Translations under genes and position numbers: made by a program
The notes under the pieces: generated by a model
Told to the model about the DNA's origin: nothing
Databases searched by the model: none
What the model saw: only the letters and a program-made list of their open reading frames with translations
From: Scleroderma bovista
Taxonomy: Eukaryota > Basidiomycota > Agaricomycetes > Boletales > Sclerodermataceae
DNA: 22,006 nucleotides
Direction of reading: 5' to 3'
NCBI GenBank assembly: GCA_037178675.1
Contig: JAYMGJ010000231.1
Span: 1 to 22,006, forward strand
Shown here: positions 9,901 through 17,898 of the stretch, piece by piece
Numbering within the stretch: position 1 is the stretch's first letter
Layout: each line of letters begins with the position of its first letter

Positions 9901-11085
9901 CGCAAAGCATTTATCCCCCCAATTGGCATCTATCGAGTGGTGCCAAGAACGAATTCGCCAAATCCAAACTAAAGTAGCTGCTTTGCATGCTTATCATCAA
10001 GATCCCATGCCGAATAGACCTGATATACACCACATTATCGGGCAGTCACAAAGCTTTCCTGAAAATATTGTGCTATTTCAGGCATGCAACTCTGATGACC
10101 CTGCTGTAAAGGTCAGTCGTTCTTCTGTCTGCCAATGTTCAATGCTAATAAATCCGGGATAGAACTTTATTCCAAAGCTGAAGACCCACCTTCTTCCTCG
10201 CGTAAAAACCCTCCATTGTGATGCGCGGGGTTCACCTTGGACCCATTATGAGGCCAACATTCTGGATGCAGGCTTGAGCCAGGTTGTCCTGAAAGATGAA
10301 CAAATTTATCATCATAATTTGTTCCGTATCAATTACACCACTTATGATGTTTGCAGGGCACAAGAAACGGTGAACCCTCGCACTGATCATCGTGATGTCA
10401 TGCTTTTGTCCTGGCAACCATCCACGCACCCATTCTGCTATGCTCATGTTCTTGGCATATATCATGCAAATGTGATATACATAGGCCCTGGGCTCAAGGA
10501 CTACCAGTCATGGCGGATCAAATTTTTATGGGTACGATGGTTTGAGGTGCTGGATCGTGTTGTGGGTTGGGATCATACCACCCTTGATTCGGTGAAATTC
10601 CCCCCTATGGCCAATGCGGATACATTCAGCTTCATTGACCCTGCAGACATACTAAGGTGCTGTCACATCATACCCGCCTTTGCTGATGGACAAGTGCACT
10701 CAGATGGGATTGCATTGTCTTGCAATGCTAGAGATGCAACTGATTGGAAGCGGTACTATGTTAACAGGTTCAAGTGGCTCTTCTGATCCCCTTTTTTTCT
10801 CTTCTGATCTGAAAGCGCCCCCATGTGTGCAGATTTGTTGACTGGGATATGACAATGCGATATCACTGGGGCCTCGGGGTTGGCCATACTTATGCTCATG
10901 GTATGTCAAGTATCTTGATCTGCTGCTGCCTACATTTCTAACTACCTTTGAAGATAGCCCAGAATCCTCTTGTTCGTCAGTCCAAGCCGACATAAGTCAG
11001 GAAGACTGGTGAACTTAATGCCTCCGATTTGAACGCTGACCCTAGCTTGATGGATCAGGACTCCGATTCTAATTCTGATTGGGTT
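6946..11085 (+). pseudogene. Plavaka-type DNA transposase, pseudogene (main part)
   Basis: A degenerate multi-exon transposase. From ATG 6946 the first exon encodes a zinc-finger-like Cys-Ile-Cys-Gly...His-Glu-Arg-Gly-Cys. Further on come Leu-Gly-Asp-Trp-Tyr-Trp-Asn (about 7770), Phe-Trp-Ser-Asp-Ala-Thr (about 8255), Tyr-Ser-Ala-Asp-Tyr-Pro-Glu-Lys (8650-8671), Cys-Pro-Cys-Pro-Arg-Cys, Asp-Leu-Leu-His-Glu-Phe-Glu-Leu-Gly (about 9090) and Gly-Val-Gly-His-Thr-Tyr near 10890, all typical of Plavaka transposases. Introns that restore frame: 7168-7221, 7273-7319, 8393-8444, 8672-8724, 8975-9028, 9196-9242, 9349-9403, 9809-9852, 10112-10162, 10768-10832, 10901-10957. Lesions: TGA 7087, a frameshift or small deletion near 7830, TGA 7859, TGA 9289, an extra C in the C6 run 9915-9920, TAA 10993, and the Copia insertion after 11085. 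The tail continues at 17011. The acidic catalytic residues survive but the gene cannot make full-length protein. Confidence 0.85.
11081..11085. repeat. Target site duplication (left), GGGTT, of the Copia element
   Basis: GGGTT directly precedes the TGTTGAAG end of the left LTR and is repeated at 17006-17010 after the right LTR. Five bases is the usual size for Ty1/Copia integrases. Removing the element and one copy restores the Plavaka frame exactly (Trp-Val followed by Asp-Leu-Asp). Confidence 0.95.
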
Positions 11086-11359
11086 TGTTGAAGCAATACC
11101 TATGTACGTAGAGGAACTGCTACTCCAACTCACCTGTTGGGTGGAGTGCACAACCTGAGATGGTAGCAGTAGCTGGTCAAGAGCTGTTATATTATATAAG
11201 CGATGTCCGCTGTTTATATACAACAAATAGTGTGACGCGTGACTGTGACATGTAACATCTACTCTAAAGAGGACTATTACTAAGTCTACACTAATATGGG
11301 TCGCAGTCTTGTGCGCACTTCGTCGACAGTTTACGCCGGGTGCACGTGCGACTTCAACA
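11086..11359 (-). repeat. Copia 3' LTR
   Basis: 274 bp, TG...CA ends. It is shorter than the 5' LTR by 14 bp around 11247 (the other copy has an extra ACATG-containing segment bounded by the short direct repeat TGA). A TATA box on the minus strand is at 11211-11221 (TGTATATAAACA). It sits directly against the Plavaka exon. Confidence 0.96.
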
Positions 11360-11368
11360 CTCCCCCTC
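11360..11368 (-). other. Copia polypurine tract
   Basis: On the minus strand the bases just before the 3' LTR are GAGGGGGAG, a pure purine run abutting TGTTGAAG. In LTR elements this RNase H-resistant primer starts plus-strand DNA synthesis. Confidence 0.85.
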
Positions 11369-11405
11369 GCTGTGCTGCACATAGAGCACTTCAGCGAATA
11401 AGGCG

Positions 11406-14400
11406 CTAGATGCTGCCAGAGGGAAATTGTAAGCCTAGTTGAGCTCTGAACTTCGCGAATTTCTCACGGGGTAAGTTCTTGGTGAGCAGATCGGCGGGAT
11501 TCTCAGCACCATCAATGAAGAATAGCTCCACATTACCTTTCGCAACTGACTTGCGGATTCCGTGGTAGCGGATGTCGATGTGCTTGGAGCGAGGCTCCGT
11601 TACAGGGTTGGATGCCATGAATATGGACCCCTGATTATCACCGCAAATTGGGATAGCTTTCAGCTTATAGCCGAGCTCACCGAGTAAACTCCGAATCCAG
11701 GTGACTTGGCGAGCGCAATCGCTCAAAGCCATGTATTCAGCCTCAGTGGACGAGTACGCAATGGTCTTCTGCGCACGAGAAGTCCAACTGATCAAGCCAT
11801 CTGCAAGTTTCAGGTAGAAACCTGTCTGCGAGAGGCGAGAGATAGGGTCTGATCCCCAATCTGAGTCCGTGCATGCAATCAGGCCAGCACCGGATCCACC
11901 ATTGTACACTAGGGAGTAGTTAGGTGTACCAATTAAGTAGCGACAGATATAAAGCGCTTTGGACAGGTGGTCCTGAGATGGGTTCGTGGCATGGCGCGAG
12001 AGATGGGTGACTGCAAAGGCAATGTCGGGCCTAGTGCCTAACATAAGGTACAGAAGGGACCCAATAACCGTCTGGAAACGGGAGCGGAGTTCCGCATCAA
12101 CAGGCTCTGTATTCTTGGCGGCATAGTAGCCAGCTGGCAGTGGGGTGCTTGCGGACTTTGCATTAAGCATGCTGCAGCGTTCGATGACCTTTTGGAGGTA
12201 CGCGCATTGATCCAGGTGGATAGCACGACCTTTGCGAGTGATTCGCATATGGAGGAACTCCTTAGGTTCTCCAAGGTCTCTGCACTCCCATTTGCGCATG
12301 AACTGCGCTTTGATGGCATCAACAACAGCCTTGTTAGGGCTGCAGAATAAAGTGTCGTCAACATAGATAATACCGATGACGATGTTGGTGCCTTTCTTCT
12401 TATAAAAGAAGATGCCTGCTTCAGATTTAAGGCGCTCAAACCCGAGCTCTTTGAGAGACTCATCGAGTGTGCGCCACCAAGCTAGGCCGGCCTGTTTGAG
12501 GCCATAGAGGGCACGCCAGAGGCGGAGCACTTTGCGCTCTTGCCCAGGAACTGCAAACCCTTCGGGTTGTTCCATGTAGATCTCTTTGTCAAGCTTGCCA
12601 TACAAGTAGGCGCTCCGAACGTCGAGTCCAGTGATATACCAGTTTTCAAGTGCGGCAAGCGCAAGCATGAGGCGCACTGTTTCAAAGCGCACGACTGGTG
12701 AGAAGACTTGGTCGAAATCTAATCCCTCGACCTGGGAGAAGCCTTTTGCTACTAAGCGGGCTTTCTTACGGCCATCCGACTTAACGTCGAAGACCCATCG
12801 ATTCTTTATGACCTTCCAGTCTCGGGGACGGTCAACTAGCTCAAAGACCTTGCGCTTTCGCAGCACGTCGAGCTCTTCTTGGCAAGCAAGTCGCCAGAGT
12901 TTCTGCTCAGCTTGGGGTAAGCGAGCGATGTCCTTATAGGACCAGTTGCGGACACTCTCGTATTGAGGGTCGCGGGTTTCAAGGGCTTTGCCCATCAGAT
13001 AACGGACTAGGTTTGCTCCCCCTTCCTCGCACATCTTTTGCACATCTTCCTCACTGGGTGTTGCAGAGGTGTCAGGGAAACCACCAGGAACATGGTCTGG
13101 TGTGTCCGGTTGTGGGGGTCTAGGGACCTCACCCACTGTTTCTCGCCATTGAGAGGCACTTTCGATATCCTGGAGTTGCTCAACGGGATGTTGCCGCTCA
13201 CCATACACATTACTGGGGCGCAATGGCGCTCTACGTTCACATTGGGGGCGGGCAGGGATATTCACTGCAGGGGGTCGCGGCGCATTCTGGCGGCGTTCAG
13301 CTCGGCCAGGGCGCTGCGGTGCCGGAGGTGGCGGATTTCTCGCCAGTGAAGGCGTTCTCGGTGCCGGTGGAGGCAATGGAGATGGCGTACGGGGAGGATT
13401 TATTTGATTAGGCTCTTCCTCAGGAGCCTCAGGGTCCTTGCGCTTTGGATCGTCATCCTGCACTTGGGGATGTGGGTAGCCATGGTCATGTTCCACATCA
13501 TCATCACTGTCGGTATCATCAGGGGGATTCCCTGGTCGATCAGTGGCTGGTTTCGGATTTGCCCTTCCGAAAGGGTTCTCGAGAGGTTCACGCCTATTTT
13601 TGGGGCAGCGAGGGAAATGACGCTCATCAAAGATGGCGTGGGCAGCGGTAAATACTGCATTGGTGGAGCGCATAAACAAGAAGTTGCGCTCATTGCCAGG
13701 GGCAACACCGACATAAGTCATTAGCTCCAACTTGGGAGCCATCTTATTTGCTCGAGCCGAGGCTGGGAGGTAGACAAAGGCTCCACAGCCAAATACACAG
13801 AGGTGATCGATGTTAGGCATCTCCCCCTTGAGCATTTCATGGGGGGTGCGCCATCGCAGGCGAGCTACCGGAGTACGGTTGTAAAGGTGAGTTGCGTGAG
13901 CGAATGCAAATTCCCACCAGGAGTCAGGGATGCAGGCTTGATGCCACATAGACTCAGCTTTATCCATGAGAGTGCGCCCTAAACACTTGGCGCGGCCATT
14001 CTGCATGGGGGTTCTAGGAGCACTTTGATATATTTTAATTCCTTTCTCAAGGAGTGCTCGATCAAATAGATCGGATTTATATTCTCCGCCGGCATCAGAC
14101 ATCCATCCAACGATGTGCGTATCATGTTGGACGTGCACCATTTCGAGGAAATCTTTGGCAGCCGTAATCGCTGCAGCTTTGGAGCGAAGAGGCATAGTCC
14201 AGGCATGAGAAGTATAGTCGTCGTAGAAGGTGATAACATATTTGAATTTTCGGTACGACGTAACCGGGAAGGATTTGAGATCAGAGTGCACCAGCTCAAA
14301 GGGCTTGGAAGCACGTCTTTCATTTTCTGGGAAAGCTCGATTGGGCATCTTGCCAAGAGCACATCCAGGGCAAACACAATCCTCAGTTGGAAAGTGGATC

Positions 14401-16334
14401 TCTGGAAAGTGCTGCGTATGTTTTTGTGCACGTCGGAGTACTTCCTTTGAGGGGTGCCCAAATCTCCGGTGCATAATGACGTAATCGACTTTGCTCATGG
14501 AGGCGATGTAGTTAGATCTAATTATCGGGATAGATCTAATCCCGAAAATGACGTTGCGATTGTCTTCTGGGTCTGGCCCAAACCATAGGCGTTCAGCTTT
14601 ATGAATGAGGCTAATGCCTCGCTTATCGCCAGTGACTTTGTAGTTACGCTGGAGCATTTTGCCCATAGAAATAAGGTGTGCAGTAGCGCCTGGCATATGG
14701 AGCACTTGGGTGAGTGTGATGACTTTCTCATCCCCTGAGTTGTGGTCTAGGCACCGGAGTAATACCGTGCCAATGCCAGCAATTAGTGCTACACCATTTG
14801 CGGTTTTGGCGTAGTGCGCTCGCTTTAGCGCATTGTAGGAGGCGAAATTGCCTATGTCACCAGTGAAGTGGCGTGATGCGCCAGAGTCTAGGAGCCAGAA
14901 GGCACCAGAAAGTTCACTATCGTCGACCATTTTTCCCTTACAGCCAGCACAGCGTGCATTATTTGAACACAAACAAATATATGCTTTACTCGAGACACGA
15001 CACGACAAATTGTAGTTACTGCTCGCTATATACAGTGCCGGCGTAAAGCGCACATGTAAAGGGAGCGTGTCAGTGTCGGTCAGCACGCGTGCAGAAGGTA
15101 CTTGCCTGAAGAGGCTAGCCTCTGCGCCCATCACCATTGACGTCGCGTTATAGCGGTCGAGGACCATCGCATCGATTTCGTCGAACTCGTCGTCAGCGAA
15201 GGGTTCGTGGGCGAATGGTTCATCATCCCCAAGGGAGATGGCATCCTCCTCATACATCGTGATGCGCTCCTCGAGACGAGGGCGCTTCAGCGAGGAGGGA
15301 TCGGCCTCGGGCTGGTCCAGGTTCGCACTTGCCATCAACACAACTTGGTCGAGGGTGCGGATGGTTTGGCAGGAGGGCTCTACCCCCAAGCGGTGTGCCA
15401 AGTTGAAGGCCTTAATAGTATTTGTGAATGCGGGGGGGCCGTAGTGGGCAGCACCGGGAGTGTGAGCCAGGGCACGAGGGTCAATGGTGGGCTCTGGTCC
15501 ATCGTAGTGGACGTATGTAGCGAAGGCGGCTTGTTGGGTGTTCTCGCAGCGAGCGCAAGCCTTCTTGCCACCACGTCGGGTGCGGCCTCCCTGTCCTTGG
15601 GCAGGAGCGTTTCTGCTCGTACCGCCATTGGACCTGCCTTGCTGCTGCTGCTGCCTCTGGGGTTGCTGCTGCTGCTGGGCGAACTTAGGGTCGGCCGGCT
15701 TGCGCTTCACAGCGCTAAGCTTGTTGGCCTGAGGGCCCTTACCACCGGCGCGTGAAGAGCCACCTTTCTGCTCGAATGAGAGCGTGGCGGCCTTGACTAT
15801 CCCGTCGGGCTTCAGATTTTTAATCTCGTCCGGCGATGTCTGGCTGAGAATTTGAGCTACAACCTCCATAGTAGGAGGGAGCTTGCATAGAATGATCATT
15901 GCCTGCACGGGGGCAGGGAACTCGAAGCCAGCATCTTTGAGGTATGCAAAGTGGCTAAGCACTTTGGTGATGGCAGGAGCGGGATGGGCGCCAGCGGGAA
16001 TGGTAGTCGCCAGGAGCTTGCTAAGCTCGGCGTAGGCGGAGCCGATACTGGGGGCACCGAAGTTCTTCTTGAGGTGGTCCCAGACTTCCTTAATGCTGTC
16101 GAGATTCGAGACAGCGACCTGGATTGAGGGGGCAAGGCGCAAGGTGATATTACCAAGCGCTCTTTCGGTGTTGTCGTCCCATTCCTTATGGTCGTCGTGG
16201 CCGTCAGCGGGTTGAGTCGTTGAATAGACATACCATTGGCCTTGTGCCCGGAGGTAGGCCTGCATAGAGGTGTGCCACTGCTGCCAGTTGGAGCCAGTGA
16301 ACACGGGAACCATCTTGTCTAGAGCGCTGGACAT
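11406..16334 (-). CDS. Ty1/Copia Gag-Pol polyprotein (uninterrupted frame; integrase E-to-K)
   Basis: The frame is open from 16382, but the first ATG is at 16334 (context CACCATGT), giving 1642 residues. Order, counted from that Met: Gag region 1-200; Gln-rich and Arg/Gly-rich basic segment 215-260; Cys cluster 454-465 (CxC-x5-CxxC); protease motif DSGAS at 483-487; integrase zinc motif H622, H627, C655, C658; integrase core D685 and D747; Pro/Asp-rich linker about 920-1090; reverse transcriptase about 1165-1420 with D1238 and YVDD at 1324-1327; RNase H with D1490 (or D1492), E1531, D1566. The third integrase residue, 36 positions after D747, is K783 (codon 13986-13988, read AAG) in Asn-Gly-Arg-Ala-Lys-Cys-Leu, where the family has Ala-Glu-Arg. 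A standard CCHC zinc knuckle is absent; only Cys-Ala-Arg-Cys at 260-263 is seen. Gag and Pol share one frame, as in copia. Reverse transcription could work; integration probably cannot without help from another element. Confidence 0.97.
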   Translation of the reverse strand: MSSALDKMVPVFTGSNWQQWHTSMQAYLRAQGQWYVYSTTQPADGHDDHKEWDDNTERALGNITLRLAPSIQVAVSNLDSIKEVWDHLKKNFGAPSIGSAYAELSKLLATTIPAGAHPAPAITKVLSHFAYLKDAGFEFPAPVQAMIILCKLPPTMEVVAQILSQTSPDEIKNLKPDGIVKAATLSFEQKGGSSRAGGKGPQANKLSAVKRKPADPKFAQQQQQPQRQQQQQGRSNGGTSRNAPAQGQGGRTRRGGKKACARCENTQQAAFATYVHYDGPEPTIDPRALAHTPGAAHYGPPAFTNTIKAFNLAHRLGVEPSCQTIRTLDQVVLMASANLDQPEADPSSLKRPRLEERITMYEEDAISLGDDEPFAHEPFADDEFDEIDAMVLDRYNATSMVMGAEASLFRQVPSARVLTDTDTLPLHVRFTPALYIASSNYNLSCRVSSKAYICLCSNNARCAGCKGKMVDDSELSGAFWLLDSGASRHFTGDIGNFASYNALKRAHYAKTANGVALIAGIGTVLLRCLDHNSGDEKVITLTQVLHMPGATAHLISMGKMLQRNYKVTGDKRGISLIHKAERLWFGPDPEDNRNVIFGIRSIPIIRSNYIASMSKVDYVIMHRRFGHPSKEVLRRAQKHTQHFPEIHFPTEDCVCPGCALGKMPNRAFPENERRASKPFELVHSDLKSFPVTSYRKFKYVITFYDDYTSHAWTMPLRSKAAAITAAKDFLEMVHVQHDTHIVGWMSDAGGEYKSDLFDRALLEKGIKIYQSAPRTPMQNGRAKCLGRTLMDKAESMWHQACIPDSWWEFAFAHATHLYNRTPVARLRWRTPHEMLKGEMPNIDHLCVFGCGAFVYLPASARANKMAPKLELMTYVGVAPGNERNFLFMRSTNAVFTAAHAIFDERHFPRCPKNRREPLENPFGRANPKPATDRPGNPPDDTDSDDDVEHDHGYPHPQVQDDDPKRKDPEAPEEEPNQINPPRTPSPLPPPAPRTPSLARNPPPPAPQRPGRAERRQNAPRPPAVNIPARPQCERRAPLRPSNVYGERQHPVEQLQDIESASQWRETVGEVPRPPQPDTPDHVPGGFPDTSATPSEEDVQKMCEEGGANLVRYLMGKALETRDPQYESVRNWSYKDIARLPQAEQKLWRLACQEELDVLRKRKVFELVDRPRDWKVIKNRWVFDVKSDGRKKARLVAKGFSQVEGLDFDQVFSPVVRFETVRLMLALAALENWYITGLDVRSAYLYGKLDKEIYMEQPEGFAVPGQERKVLRLWRALYGLKQAGLAWWRTLDESLKELGFERLKSEAGIFFYKKKGTNIVIGIIYVDDTLFCSPNKAVVDAIKAQFMRKWECRDLGEPKEFLHMRITRKGRAIHLDQCAYLQKVIERCSMLNAKSASTPLPAGYYAAKNTEPVDAELRSRFQTVIGSLLYLMLGTRPDIAFAVTHLSRHATNPSQDHLSKALYICRYLIGTPNYSLVYNGGSGAGLIACTDSDWGSDPISRLSQTGFYLKLADGLISWTSRAQKTIAYSSTEAEYMALSDCARQVTWIRSLLGELGYKLKAIPICGDNQGSIFMASNPVTEPRSKHIDIRYHGIRKSVAKGNVELFFIDGAENPADLLTKNLPREKFAKFRAQLGLQFPSGSI

Positions 16335-16462
16335 GGTGATATTCTGTTGGGAGTCAACGGAGTCAGCAAGTGGATGTGACAACGGACAAGCAAGAAAAGA
16401 AGAAACACCTGAGTGCTAGTGAAAGCACTTCTGTCAACAGCTAACTCATGACTAGGTCATGC

Positions 16463-16622
16463 CAGCACAAGTCGTCGACAATGTTCGCCATGGTTGGCAC
16501 AAGTCATCGACGAACTTTGCCTGTGGCAGTACAGGTGCTCAACTAGGAGCTCACTGTCTGGCGCAAGTTGTCGACCAACTTCGCCTTGTGGCTGTGCAGG
16601 GGCTCAGCTAGGAGCTCACTGT
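16463..16622. repeat. Degenerate tandem repeat in the Copia leader (about 64-65 bp period)
   Basis: Two full units and one partial unit, each starting GCRCAAGT followed by a TCGAC-containing core and ending CTAGGAGCTCACT (16543-16555 and 16608-16620). Starts are near 16466, 16497 and 16561. It lies between the primer-binding site and the Gag start, where packaging or translation signals usually sit. Role unknown. Confidence 0.7.
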
Positions 16623-16703
16623 GGTCCACAGCATCAAGCTAGTTAAAGCGACGCTCAGGGAGCTGGAGCGCTGCCTGGTGCATTGCTGCACACAGTGTGC
16701 TCA

Positions 16704-16717
16704 CAGGGCTCATAACC
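16704..16717 (-). other. Copia primer-binding site matching initiator tRNA-Met anticodon arm
   Basis: Immediately inside the 5' LTR the plus strand reads CAGGGCTCATAACC, which is the anticodon stem-loop sequence of eukaryotic initiator tRNA-Met (anticodon CAT). The element RNA (minus strand) therefore carries its complement, GGTTATGAGCCCTG, directly after the LTR. Drosophila copia is primed by a 5' half of this tRNA cut in the anticodon arm; the same mode is inferred here. The match to the tRNA is from memory of the conserved arm. Confidence 0.8.
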
Positions 16718-17005
16718 TGTTGAAGGAATACCTATGTACATAGAGGAACTGCTACTCCAACTCACCTGTTGGGTGGAGTGCACAACCTGAGATGGTAGCG
16801 GTAGCTGGTTAAGAGCTGTTATATTATATAAGCGATGTCCGCTGTTTATATACAACAAATAGTGTGACGCGTGACTGTGATGCATGACATGTGACATGTA
16901 ACATCTACTCTAAAGAGGACTATTACTAAGTCTACACTAATATGGGTCACAGTCTTGTGCGCACTTCATCGACGGTTTACGCCGGGTGCACGTGCGACTT
17001 CAACA
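16718..17005 (-). repeat. Copia 5' LTR
   Basis: 288 bp, TG...CA ends. On the minus strand a TATA box lies at 16843-16853 (TGTATATAAAC) with a second AT-rich run (TTATATAA) just downstream. A consensus splice donor, CAG then GTGAGT, lies on the minus strand at 16760-16768, about 80 bp after the TATA box, so leader splicing is possible. Differences from the 3' LTR are mostly transitions, several in CpG context. Confidence 0.96.
16843..16853 (-). promoter_or_regulatory. Copia 5' LTR TATA box
   Basis: TGTATATAAAC on the minus strand, identical in the 3' LTR (11211-11221). It would start the genomic RNA about 30 bp downstream, near 16815, inside the LTR as needed for an R region. Confidence 0.6.
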
Positions 17006-17010
17006 GGGTT
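17006..17010. repeat. Target site duplication (right), GGGTT, of the Copia element
   Basis: Exact match to 11081-11085, directly after the CTTCAACA end of the right LTR. Confidence 0.95.
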
Positions 17011-17157
17011 GATTTGGACGTTGAGGTGGAGGACAGTAATGACAAACTACATGGCGAGAAGGATCTGGATGAAGAGATGGAACTTGAACAAGTTGCGATG
17101 GAGGATGGAGTCAATGATGGCTTTGAGAGTAATGTATTTGATGACTTCAAATTTTAG
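17011..17157 (+). pseudogene. Plavaka transposase, C-terminal acidic tail separated by Copia
   Basis: Forty-eight codons plus TAG continue exactly in the frame that stops at 11085 (Asp-Trp-Val then Asp-Leu-Asp-Val-Glu). The stretch is strongly acidic (Glu/Asp runs, Glu-Met-Glu-Leu-Glu), like the tails of Plavaka transposases, and ends Asp-Asp-Phe-Lys-Phe. The open frame that begins inside the LTR (16942) is only an accident of the insertion. Confidence 0.85.
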
Positions 17158-17898
17158 CTTTGGAAATCCGGCAGTCTTTGCTGATCATTTGGTGTTGTGA
17201 CAGATGTGATCTCAATCTCTGGTGCTTGAGTGACATTTTCAGCTTCAATATTCATACGTCCGCTTGGATCGTACTAGGACCTCTGGTTTCTGGGTAGCTG
17301 CATGATATGTTCTTTCGCCTCCTCGAGTCCAGCTAATGTTTGTAGATTTGATTCTTCCGTGTTGACACTGCCGACGGCTACTAAATATTCTATTAGGACA
17401 TATTTAAAGCTTGGTAGGTGACCCAAACAACCCAGATAAGTTCTTGGGTCTTGATCTCCAGCATTGGTGCATGCGCTGGCTTTCTCCAGCCAGCCTTCCT
17501 CGACTTGTTCTGAGTCAATGATGCCATGGCTTGTTGTGCGGTCGGCATCATTTCACTAGCTGTTCTCGACTCTCTTGCCCTCATTTCCGCACTTGACATC
17601 TCTCATCCGATCGCCTTCACCTGTGCTTTCATTCCACAATCCCTCGACTGGCACGTTTCTCAGTTCAAACAAGTTGACATCTCCAACGCTGACCCTTCTC
17701 CATTGAATAGCATGCTTGTGCATCTTGATTTCAAAGATATGACGGAGGTGACTTTTGTGTCTTCAGGGTCTGGCTTGCTGACATTCCCTGATGCACAGGT
17801 CTTCCTCCATCATTTGTCACCCTTGGCATGTCTCTGTGTGCAGTCGGCCCATTCAGATGGCTTCTGAAACCCTTCGCTTCATCTACGTGTCCTCTCGC
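17158..17898. other. Stretch between the Plavaka tail and LTR copy B
   Basis: It should contain the 3' flank and perhaps the right terminus of the Plavaka element, but I could not identify a terminal inverted repeat. Open frames at 17526-17867 (plus) and 17393-17599 (minus) overlap each other and carry no motif I know, so I do not call either. The 22-bp segment shared with 4644-4665 is at 17283-17304. Confidence 0.5.

Larger units (their letters stand above)
11086..17005 (-). mobile_element. Complete Ty1/Copia LTR retrotransposon nested in Plavaka
   Basis: A 5920-bp element read on the minus strand: 5' LTR (16718-17005), primer-binding site, leader, one Gag-Pol frame, polypurine tract and 3' LTR (11086-11359). 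The order protease, integrase, reverse transcriptase, RNase H defines Copia. LTR ends are TGTTGAAG and CTTCAACA, an 8-bp inverted pair, with a GGGTT duplication outside. By eye the LTRs differ at 7 of 274 aligned bases plus one 14-bp indel, mostly transitions, so the insertion is fairly young but not new. All structural parts are present; the visible coding defect is the integrase Glu-to-Lys change. Confidence 0.97.

Noticed and set aside
12038..15755. Short open frames in other phases within the Copia Gag-Pol region on both strands
   Set aside because: They overlap the long polyprotein frame, are short, and have no motifs; they are shadows of the real frame.
16704..16717. A tRNA-Met gene fragment
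   Set aside because: Only the anticodon arm is present and it abuts the LTR exactly, which is what a primer-binding site should look like.
17393..17867. Opposing frames downstream of the Plavaka tail
   Set aside because: They overlap on opposite strands, neither has a recognisable motif, and neither extends through a plausible intron.
6640..17898. Terminal inverted repeats of the Plavaka element
   Set aside because: I scanned the flanks of the transposase on both sides by eye and found no convincing matching inverted ends, so the element limits are not called.
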